Positions 7,496-14,385 of a stretch of DNA of 16,738 nt are shown here, one piece after another (the first letter of the stretch is position 1; each line of letters starts with the position of its first letter). The DNA is from DASZCR01 sp035942915. GTDB taxonomy: Bacteria > Acidobacteriota > Blastocatellia > Pyrinomonadales > Pyrinomonadaceae. The translations under genes and the position numbers were made by a program. The DNA lies in NCBI GenBank assembly GCA_035942915.1, contig DASZCR010000169.1:1-16738 (forward strand), in the 5' to 3' direction. The notes below the pieces were generated by a model that was not told where the DNA came from, did not search any database, and worked only from the letters and a program-made list of their open reading frames with translations.

Positions 7496-9481
7496 ATGAA
7501 AACTACGAAACCAATGATGTACAAGCTCATCGCGTTGGCGGCGGCCGGAGCGCTGCTCATCTCGACGCTTGTCAGCCAGTACGACCTGCCCGTCGAGCGC
7601 ACCGCCAGCGCCCAAACGACGACCAACCTTGCCGACAATCCGCCGGAGATTAGCTCGATGACGGCCTCCCCACTGAGCACTCCGACCAGTCAGGGCAACG
7701 CGCAACTAGTGGTCAAGTTCGTGGCAGGCACCGCGCTCGGCTCGCAGGTTACGGCGCGCATCGACGACCGTGATGTCTTGCTGCGCGACGACGGTCAGGG
7801 CGGCGACGCCCTCGCGGGAGACGGCAAGTACTCCGGCATCATCAATCTGAATTTTCAGGAACTGGCGAATAACCAGAGCCGGATAGACTCACTCAATAAC
7901 CCTAACACCCTCACCTTCGACGGCACAGAAGCGGCGATGACGAGTTCGACCATCGACTCCGAATCGACCACCGTCAGCGACGACCCCTACGCTGAACCCG
8001 AAGTGGAACCGACGCCTGCGCCCACTACTACTACTGACGGCTCGTTTGCAAGCTTCGACGGCTCGACGGCGACGACCGACAAGTCCGGCGGCGGCTCTTC
8101 GACGACGGTCGATGTCACAGCCTTCAGCAAACGCGCACAGGTCGGCCTCAAGCGTTATCAAAAGATTAATTACGCGGGCGTCAAACCCGGACAGGTCGTT
8201 CCGCTTTACCGTATCGGCACGTCGAACTCCATCGACCCTGAAAAGTCGCTCGTCATCCGCGACCTGAGCGTCGTGCAGGATGCTTCGCGCACCTTCAACC
8301 CCTGCACCAACACCGGCACGCCGATGGGCAAGTGGACGTTCGGCTATCTCATGACGCAGCTTGCCAACCAGACGCAGACCGGCATCGACCCGCGCGAGTT
8401 CACGCGCCAGTGGTTGAACAAGTGGCTCGCGCCGCCAACCGTCAACGGTTTCACGCCCACCGTCCGCCAGAGGATGCAGACGTTGATTATTGACCCCTGG
8501 CAGGCGGCCAGCGGCGGCCCCGGCCAACCGCTCGACTTGTCGAAAGCTCCGTTCCGCCTGCTCTCCATCGTCAACCGCATCGACCTCCGACGCAACAACG
8601 GCTTCGGCGGACGCGACGCGGGCGAAGGCCGCTTCGTCTTCAGCGCCATCGACCGACGCAACGGCGGCTGCGGCACGCTCCAATTCACGGTCATCTTCGA
8701 GTATGGCATCGACCGTCAAGGCAACGCCGTCCGCGATTGGGCGCGCCAGTGGTACGACCTGAGTTCGATGAGCTTCGGGCCGCAGTTCAACGCCGCGCTT
8801 GAAGCCATCACGGAACAGTTTGCACGCGCCGGTGCTGCCCCCTCGAAACCGAACGGCAGCGCGCTCAACCAACTCCGCACCAACGAGATTGCCATCGCCA
8901 ACGCCTCGCCCGACGACGACTGGCAGTTGCGCGAGTTTCGTCTCTTCGCAGACGGCGCACCCGACGCCGGACAACTGCGGATGGTGACCGTCAAACTCAC
9001 GCCCGACACTTCACGGATGGCGGCCGACACCACCGCGAGGTTCATCAATCACAAGACTCAACTCATCCTCCAAGAGCGCCACACCGTTCCGGAGATTTGG
9101 GAGGGGCTGAACTTCCTCGGCGGCTTCTCTGATGTCGTCAACCCGACGAACGCCTTCCCGCCGCCCAACAATTTCTGGCGCGACGGGCCGACCGTGCACA
9201 TCACCAACCGCGAGGCGCGTCACAAGTTCTCCATCAATACCTGTAACGCCTGCCACGCGACCGAGACGGCGACCGCCTTCACGCACGTCAAGCCTGCGCC
9301 CTTCAACACCGTCGCCGGTCTCTCCGGCTTCATGACCGGCATCGACGTTGTTGACCCGGCCGACGGCACGCCGACCCGTCACTTCAACGAGTTCGAGCGA
9401 CGCGCCCTCGACCTCGACCAACTCGTCAATCTTCCAAGCGTCTTCCAGATGAGTCATCAGCGCGTGCCGATGACGCACTAG
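7496..9481 (+). CDS. Secreted protein with one c-type heme motif
   Basis: 661 residues from the ATG at 7496, preceded by AGAGGAG at 7 nt. A signal peptide (1 to about 39, hydrophobic LIALAAAGALLISTLV, cleavage near ASA-Q) sends it out of the cytoplasm. Residues about 47-118 resemble a small beta domain with the DDGxGGDAxAGDGKYS motif (98-113) seen in choice-of-anchor-X-like modules. A Thr/Ser/Pro-rich linker follows (about 150-205), then a large domain of unknown function (about 210-575). CNACH at 583-587 is a CxxCH heme c attachment site and the only one present; possible distal ligands (H596, M655, H657, H661) lie in the C-terminal tail. C270 and C392 could form a disulfide. The function is not known; electron transfer or a heme-dependent enzyme are both possible. 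It ends at the 24-bp inverted repeat. Confidence 0.82.
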   Translation: MKTTKPMMYKLIALAAAGALLISTLVSQYDLPVERTASAQTTTNLADNPPEISSMTASPLSTPTSQGNAQLVVKFVAGTALGSQVTARIDDRDVLLRDDGQGGDALAGDGKYSGIINLNFQELANNQSRIDSLNNPNTLTFDGTEAAMTSSTIDSESTTVSDDPYAEPEVEPTPAPTTTTDGSFASFDGSTATTDKSGGGSSTTVDVTAFSKRAQVGLKRYQKINYAGVKPGQVVPLYRIGTSNSIDPEKSLVIRDLSVVQDASRTFNPCTNTGTPMGKWTFGYLMTQLANQTQTGIDPREFTRQWLNKWLAPPTVNGFTPTVRQRMQTLIIDPWQAASGGPGQPLDLSKAPFRLLSIVNRIDLRRNNGFGGRDAGEGRFVFSAIDRRNGGCGTLQFTVIFEYGIDRQGNAVRDWARQWYDLSSMSFGPQFNAALEAITEQFARAGAAPSKPNGSALNQLRTNEIAIANASPDDDWQLREFRLFADGAPDAGQLRMVTVKLTPDTSRMAADTTARFINHKTQLILQERHTVPEIWEGLNFLGGFSDVVNPTNAFPPPNNFWRDGPTVHITNREARHKFSINTCNACHATETATAFTHVKPAPFNTVAGLSGFMTGIDVVDPADGTPTRHFNEFERRALDLDQLVNLPSVFQMSHQRVPMTH

Positions 9482-9499
9482 GCTGAAAGCTCTTAACCC

Positions 9500-9556
9500 T
9501 GAAACGTTCAAGCCCTGCGCCGCAGCCATCAGGCGGCGCAGGGCTTGAACGTTTCA
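9500..9556. terminator. Perfect 24-bp inverted repeat between convergent genes
   Basis: The left arm (9500-9523, starting TGAAACGTTC) and right arm (9533-9556, ending GAACGTTTCA) are exact reverse complements around a 9-nt loop. It lies 18 nt after the heme-motif gene and 12 nt after the end of the leftward amidohydrolase gene, so it could terminate both transcripts. Neither side has a long T tract, and the stem is longer than usual for an intrinsic terminator, so a repeat element is the alternative. Confidence 0.7.
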
Positions 9557-9568
9557 TCGTGGATGTTT

Positions 9569-11002
9569 CTACGAAGCGGGAGTCGGTTGACGATGCAGAG
9601 CAGCAATCTCGTCAAGCATCTTCTGCAACTCGCTCTGCGGCATCCAGCGCCCGCGCACCATCACGCCCGCGCGTCGCGCGACGTTGGCGACCGATTGCAG
9701 CGGATTGGCTTCGACAAGCAACAGGTCTGCGCGCTTGCCGACCTCGACCGTCCCGAACTCGCTTGCACCTTTGAGATATTCGGCCGGGTTGCGCGTCGCC
9801 GCTTCGAGCGCGGCGTAGGGCGTCAGACCTGCCTCGACGAAGCTCTGTAGCTCGCGGTGCGTGGCGAAGCCGGGAACGAGGAAGAACTGCGGCGAGTCGG
9901 GGCCGACGAGCAGTTTAGCGCCCGCCGCGTGTAGCGCCTTGACCACCTTGTTGCGCAGTTCGACGTAACGCTGCCGCTCTGCTGCGGGCGCCGGAATCCC
10001 GGCCGTCCCGGCCTTCTGTTTGGCAAACGCCGCACGCATCTGCGCCGGGATGTACTGCATCTCCGGCCACTTCAAAAGGTCTTCCGGCTTGTCGTAAGAG
10101 ACCACGAGTTTGAAGAGCGTGAGCGTCGGGTCGTTCCAGACACCGGCCTTGCGTGTGGCTTCGGCGAGCGCGGCGATTTTGCTTTCGTCGATGTGAGCCA
10201 GCGCGGGGCCGAGGACGACCTGTGAAGTCGGCGGCGGAACGGGCGAGTTCTCAGCGACGAGTGCTTGCAGGTATCCGTCGAGGTGTTCGACCGAAGACTG
10301 CTGCGCATCGAGCGCGCGCTTTAATCCGACGCCCGCCGTGACGTGTCCGGCGAAGGGGATGCCGAGACGGCGCGCGGCGGCGACGACGGCCGCATAAGTC
10401 TCCGGCGTCAACCCTTCGTGGACTTTAAGTAAATCGTAACCGGCGCTCTTCTGTTGGGCGACAATCTTCTCGGCGGCTTCGGTTGTCGCGGCCACCTGAC
10501 CATGAATCGGCGGCCCGGCAGCGTAGATGGTCGGCCCTGTGAGTTCCCCTCTGGCGACCCGTTCGCGGACGAGCAGATTGGTGGGATGACCGGCCATGCC
10601 GCGAATCGTCGTCACGCCGTTGGCGAGGAAGAGCTTGAGCACCTGACTCGGCCCGTCGTTGTTCGTGCCGTCGCCGGGTGGGATGTGAACGTGCATGTCT
10701 GCGAGGCCGGGCATCAGATACTTGCCGCGTCCATCGATGCGCAGCGCGCCCGCAGGCACTTTCGTCTTTGCCGCCGCTCCAATCTCTGCGATGCGCCCGT
10801 CGCGCACGATGACGGTCTGGCCTTCCAGCACGCGCTCGCTATCCATCGGCACGACGCTTACGTCAACGAAGGCGACGACCTGACTCGTCTTCCCCTTCTC
10901 CTGCGCCTGCGGCTTCTCCGTCTGCGAAAGCGTCGTACACGACAGCACGAGAAGCATGAGAGCCATGCTCAGGAAACGTCGGACAGGAGTTTTCATCAAC
11001 AT
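9569..11002 (-). CDS. Lipoprotein amidohydrolase (binuclear metal type)
   Basis: 477 residues. The open frame continues upstream but there it only shadows the permease gene. The chosen ATG at 11002 is the second of a closely spaced ATG set and has AGAGAAGG about 6 nt upstream; starts at 11005 or 10996 are possible. A signal peptide ends in LVLSC (lipobox, Cys22), so it is probably membrane-anchored outside the cytoplasm. All metal ligands of the amidohydrolase superfamily are present: HVH (104 and 106), Lys193 in LLKVHE (the usual carbamylated lysine), His220, His240 and Asp369. Beta-sandwich ends flank the barrel (VVAFVDVSVVPMD at the start, GKRADLLLVEANPL near the end). The family includes imidazolonepropionase-like and Xaa-Pro dipeptidase-like hydrolases; the substrate is not evident. 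It follows the orphan permease by 29 nt. Confidence 0.9.
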   Translation of the reverse strand: MLMKTPVRRFLSMALMLLVLSCTTLSQTEKPQAQEKGKTSQVVAFVDVSVVPMDSERVLEGQTVIVRDGRIAEIGAAAKTKVPAGALRIDGRGKYLMPGLADMHVHIPPGDGTNNDGPSQVLKLFLANGVTTIRGMAGHPTNLLVRERVARGELTGPTIYAAGPPIHGQVAATTEAAEKIVAQQKSAGYDLLKVHEGLTPETYAAVVAAARRLGIPFAGHVTAGVGLKRALDAQQSSVEHLDGYLQALVAENSPVPPPTSQVVLGPALAHIDESKIAALAEATRKAGVWNDPTLTLFKLVVSYDKPEDLLKWPEMQYIPAQMRAAFAKQKAGTAGIPAPAAERQRYVELRNKVVKALHAAGAKLLVGPDSPQFFLVPGFATHRELQSFVEAGLTPYAALEAATRNPAEYLKGASEFGTVEVGKRADLLLVEANPLQSVANVARRAGVMVRGRWMPQSELQKMLDEIAALHRQPTPAS

Positions 11003-11031
11003 CATCAACCTTCTCTTCTGCGAGCCATTGG

Positions 11032-13464
11032 TTACTCGTAACGGAGCGCGATGAGCGGGTCTACTTTCATGGCGCGCCGCGCCGGGATGTAGCAGGCGAG
11101 GAGCGCCGTCAGCAGCAGCAGCGCCGCGCCGACGACGAAGGTCAGCGGGTCGGTCGCCGTCACGCCGAAGAGCAGGTTCGACATCAGTCTCGTGAGAGCC
11201 AACGCTCCGGCCGCGCCGAGTGCGACGCCTATTAAAGCCAGCCACAGCCCTTGTCCGAGAATCAGCCGGAGCACGTCGCGCGGTTGCGCGCCGAGAGCCA
11301 TGCGGATGCCTATCTCGCGCGTGTGTTGCGTGACGAGATAGGACATCACGCTGTAGATGCCAATCATCGCCAGCGTCACGGCCAGCGCGGCGAAGATGGT
11401 CAACAGCAGCATGTTGAGGCGGCGGCCGGAGACGGAACGCTCAAGTATCTGCTCCATCGTGTAGACGCTGTAGACGGGCTGGTTCGGGTCAACGGCGAGC
11501 ACCTCGCGCTTGATGGCGGGCGCGAGCGCCGTCGGGTCGCCCTTGCCGCGCACGACGAGACTCATGTTCTGCGTCATGCCCTGCCACAGAGGGTTCGTGT
11601 AAGGCGCAAATATCTCCGGGCTGACGGCGCGCGTCAGTCCTCCCTGCTTCACGTCGCCGACGACGCCGACGATGGTCATCCACGTCTCGCCCATCCTGAC
11701 GCGCTTGCCGACGGCCTCTTCATTCGGGAAGAAACGTCTGGCGAGCGTCTGGTTGACGAGAATGACGGGCGGCGCGTTCTCGTCGTCGCGCGTCTCGAAG
11801 TTGCGACCGGCGACGAGAGGGATGCCGAGCGCGCCGAAGTAACCGGGGCTGGCCGCGCGGAACTCGACGAGCGGAGCGCGCTCCGGCGGCTCCGGCGGCT
11901 GCCCCTCGACCTGAATCGTCCCGTTTGTGCCGAACGACTGGACGGGCAGCATGTTGACCTCGCCGACGGCCTCGACTCCGGGCAGCGCAGCGACGCGCGC
12001 AAGCAACTGCCTGTGAAAGTCGGTCGCCTTCTGGTTCGTGTCGTACCTGTTGGCGGGCAGCGTGAGTCGCATCGTGAGGACGTTTTCGGGGCGCAGCCCT
12101 GTCTGGACGTTTTGCAGTTGAATGAAACTCTTGACGAGCAGACCCGCACCAATCAGCAGCACCAACGCAGCAGCCACTTCGGCCACCGCGAGGATGCCGC
12201 GCAGGCGCTTGCCGCGCGGACTGTTGACGGCGTTACCGCCCTCTTTCAGAGCGTCCTGCACGTCCGCCTTCGAGATTTGCAACGCGGGCGCAAGCCCGAA
12301 CGCGATACCTGTCAGCAGCGAGAGCAGGAGCGTGAAGCCGAGCACACGTTCGTCCAACCCGACGCCGGAGATGCGCGGCATCATCTCTGCCGCCAAAGTC
12401 GCCAGCGCATCGATGCCCCACTTCGCAAGAATGAGGCCGAGCACACCTCCAGAGAGCGAGAGCAGGAGGCTTTCAGTCAGAAATTGTCGTATCAGACGCA
12501 GGCGTCCAGCGCCGAGCGCCGTGCGGATAGCAATCTCGCGGCGACGCGTGGCCGCGCGCGCCAGCAACAGGTTGGCGACATTCGTGCAGGCAATGAGGAG
12601 GACGAAGCCGACTGCCGCAAGTAGCATCAAGAGCGCCGGGCGAACGCCCCGCACGACCTCCTCCTGTAGCTCGATGAGCCTGATGCCCCTGCCCGTCTGC
12701 GCATCTGGATATTGTTGCTCAAGACGGCGCGCGATGGTCGTCATCTGTTCCTGCGCGCGTTCGAGCGAGACGCCGTCCTTCAATCGTCCGAGGACGTTGT
12801 AGGCATGACTGCCACGACTCGCCGCCATCCTTTCCGAAAAGACGAGCGGCGTCCACAGTTGCGCCGTGCGAAACTGCGGGAACTCAAAATCCTCAGGCAT
12901 CACACCGACCACCATGTAGCTCTCGCCGCCGAGTGTAATCTGTCGGTTGATGGCCTTCGGGTCGCCCGCGAAGTTGCGTTGCCATAAGGCATGACTGAGG
13001 ACGACGACGCGGTGATTACCCGGTCGGTCTTCGCCCTCCACGAGAACACGCCCCTCTTGCGGACGCACGCCGAGCACCTCGAAGAGATTCGGCGAGACCT
13101 GCGCGCCGATGATGCGTTCGGGCTGGTCTTGATGCTGAAGGCTGAAGTCGGAATATTCGTAAGCCGCAATGGCCGTGAACACGTCGTTCTGCTCACGCCA
13201 GTCTTTGAAGTTCGGAACGGAGACCGAGCCTTCGCCGCCGCCCGGCAGAGATTCGTAGAGCCTGACGAGTTGCTCTGGCTGATGGTAGGGGAGCGGGCGC
13301 AGCAAGACGGCGTTGACGACGGAGAAGATGGCGCTGTTGGCACCGATGCCCAGAGCCAGCGTCAGGACGGCGACCGCCGTAAAACCCGGATGCTTGAAGA
13401 GCACGCGCAGGCCGAAACGCACGTCTTGCACCAATGGCTCGAAGAGCGACTTTAACCAACTCAT
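11032..13464 (-). CDS. ADOP-type FtsX/MacB-like permease without ATPase
   Basis: 810 residues from the ATG at 13464, chosen because GGAGG lies 9 nt upstream; an in-frame TTG at 13473 would abut that site. There are two FtsX/MacB-PCD halves. Half 1 has a first membrane helix at about 27-52, a periplasmic domain at about 60-270, and helices at about 276-302, 330-346 and 373-395. Half 2 has a helix at 421-445, a periplasmic domain at about 450-680, and helices at 686-712, 738-762 and 773-793. Both halves carry the cytoplasmic motif that contacts the ATPase in this family: EIAIRTALGAG (310-320) and EIGIRMALGA (717-726). There is no Walker A or ABC signature in the protein and no ATPase gene nearby. 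Such proteins act as mechanotransmission or efflux permeases; the substrate is unknown. The amidohydrolase gene follows 29 nt downstream. Confidence 0.92.
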   Translation of the reverse strand: MSWLKSLFEPLVQDVRFGLRVLFKHPGFTAVAVLTLALGIGANSAIFSVVNAVLLRPLPYHQPEQLVRLYESLPGGGEGSVSVPNFKDWREQNDVFTAIAAYEYSDFSLQHQDQPERIIGAQVSPNLFEVLGVRPQEGRVLVEGEDRPGNHRVVVLSHALWQRNFAGDPKAINRQITLGGESYMVVGVMPEDFEFPQFRTAQLWTPLVFSERMAASRGSHAYNVLGRLKDGVSLERAQEQMTTIARRLEQQYPDAQTGRGIRLIELQEEVVRGVRPALLMLLAAVGFVLLIACTNVANLLLARAATRRREIAIRTALGAGRLRLIRQFLTESLLLSLSGGVLGLILAKWGIDALATLAAEMMPRISGVGLDERVLGFTLLLSLLTGIAFGLAPALQISKADVQDALKEGGNAVNSPRGKRLRGILAVAEVAAALVLLIGAGLLVKSFIQLQNVQTGLRPENVLTMRLTLPANRYDTNQKATDFHRQLLARVAALPGVEAVGEVNMLPVQSFGTNGTIQVEGQPPEPPERAPLVEFRAASPGYFGALGIPLVAGRNFETRDDENAPPVILVNQTLARRFFPNEEAVGKRVRMGETWMTIVGVVGDVKQGGLTRAVSPEIFAPYTNPLWQGMTQNMSLVVRGKGDPTALAPAIKREVLAVDPNQPVYSVYTMEQILERSVSGRRLNMLLLTIFAALAVTLAMIGIYSVMSYLVTQHTREIGIRMALGAQPRDVLRLILGQGLWLALIGVALGAAGALALTRLMSNLLFGVTATDPLTFVVGAALLLLTALLACYIPARRAMKVDPLIALRYE

Positions 13465-13473
13465 AGCACTCAA

Positions 13474-13893
13474 CCTCCTTCAGCCGATTTTCTTTTGCAC
13501 ACGGCGCATACCGACTCGATGAACTTTTCAAAGTTTTCCGGCGGCCTGATGCTGCGCAGACACACGCGCGCCGCAGAGCAGACAGCAGACGACTATCAGC
13601 GAGATAAATCTCCGGATTCTGTGCCTCGATGAAGTTGGTTTCGGTGATTCGGCAGAAGAAATCGCGCCGCAGTCTCCCATCTGCGAAGAGTGGATTATAG
13701 ATTTCACGGACGCGCCCAGACTTTTTTTGTGACGAACGGGACGTGCTCAATGACGAGGCGAAGAAAAACGGTGTGAAGCGTTGTAGCGGGAGACGGTGCG
13801 GCTCAGCCTGAAACCACTTGCCCAACACGCGGCACGCGGACGTTGAAGGAGCCTGCCTGTCAGGCATGCGCCGCGCAAATTCGCGCCGACGCG
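13474..13893. other. 420-nt intergenic region upstream of the orphan permease
   Basis: No gene recognised. An open frame on the minus strand runs through it into the permease gene but has no ribosome-binding site or protein-like composition. It holds a short minus-strand stem (GCCTG/CAGGC) near 13848-13865, which might slow transcription after the zapA-like gene. It also has an A7 tract on the minus strand (13722-13728), a perfect -10 box, and a minus-strand hairpin CGCAG/CTGCG near 13667-13684. The position directly after a zapA-type gene made me look for 6S RNA, but I could not fold one. Confidence 0.4.
13694..13699 (-). promoter_or_regulatory. Candidate -10 box for the permease-amidohydrolase pair
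   Basis: TATAAT on the minus strand (ATTATA on the plus strand), a perfect consensus -10. The -35 at 17 nt upstream (AGTCTG) is poor, but an A-rich tract just above could act as an UP element. Transcription would begin near 13687, about 223 nt before the ATG at 13464. Confidence 0.4.
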
Positions 13894-14385
13894 CTACTTC
13901 CCTTCATCTTCGGTCTCAATGGAAATAGGGTCGTGGTTCGGCTGCCGCTGCATCTGAAGTTTTGAAGAGATGAGGCTGCTCAGGCGCTCATCGGTCTTCC
14001 CCGTCCGCGCCTCGAACAGGTCTTCATACCACGAAGGCTTCTGCGCCCCCTCCTCCTGATAATCCTGCTCCGCCCTCTGCTGCGCTGCCCCCGGCTCGCC
14101 GTCCCCTGCATGGGAAGCTGCGTCGCTCGACCGCTGCTGCTCGTCGGAAGTCAGCTCTCTCAAACGCTCCAATTCGTCCGCGATGTTCAGTGCGGCCAAG
14201 ACGGCAATCTTCAGGACATCATGCGACGGCGCGTGCGACGCGACCAGACGCATGCGCTCATCGACGAGCCGCGCGATTCTCAGGACGTGCTCCGGGTCGC
14301 TGTGTGAGCGCAGGCTGTAGATTTGATTAAAAATGCTGACCCGTATCGGCTCGATGAGAGTCGCCCCGAATTTGTCTTTGTTCAT
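13894..14385 (-). CDS. zapA: ZapA-type cell division protein with long acidic tail
   Basis: 163 residues. Residues about 12-78 match the ZapA fold: IRVSIFNQIYSLRSHSDPEHVLRIARLVDERM, then the conserved helix IAVLAALNIADELERLRE. ZapA binds and cross-links FtsZ filaments at mid-cell and normally has about 100 residues. Here about 85 further residues follow, rich in Glu, Asp, Gln and Ser, with a WYEDLFEARTG patch near 119-129, and I recognise no domain in them. The ATG (14383-14385) overlaps the TGA of the winged-helix gene as ATGA, with AGGA just upstream, so translation is probably coupled. It is the last gene of the four-gene operon with parA. No rival assignment fits the N-terminal domain, although a ParA-associated location is unusual for zapA. 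Confidence 0.8.
   Translation of the reverse strand: MNKDKFGATLIEPIRVSIFNQIYSLRSHSDPEHVLRIARLVDERMRLVASHAPSHDVLKIAVLAALNIADELERLRELTSDEQQRSSDAASHAGDGEPGAAQQRAEQDYQEEGAQKPSWYEDLFEARTGKTDERLSSLISSKLQMQRQPNHDPISIETEDEGK

Noticed and set aside
7889..8974. A 361-codon minus-strand open frame opposite the heme-motif gene
   Set aside because: It is an antisense shadow of a gene with promoter, ribosome-binding site and signal peptide on the plus strand; the composition is not protein-like.
13193..13867. A 224-codon minus-strand frame spanning the permease 5' end and the intergenic gap
   Set aside because: The half inside the permease gene is a shadow, and the upstream half has no ribosome-binding site or recognisable motif.
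13474..13893. 6S RNA after the zapA-type gene
   Set aside because: The zapA-ssrS linkage is known from other bacteria, but I could not find the long closing stem and central bulge on the minus strand. An Infernal search with the Rfam 6S models would settle it.
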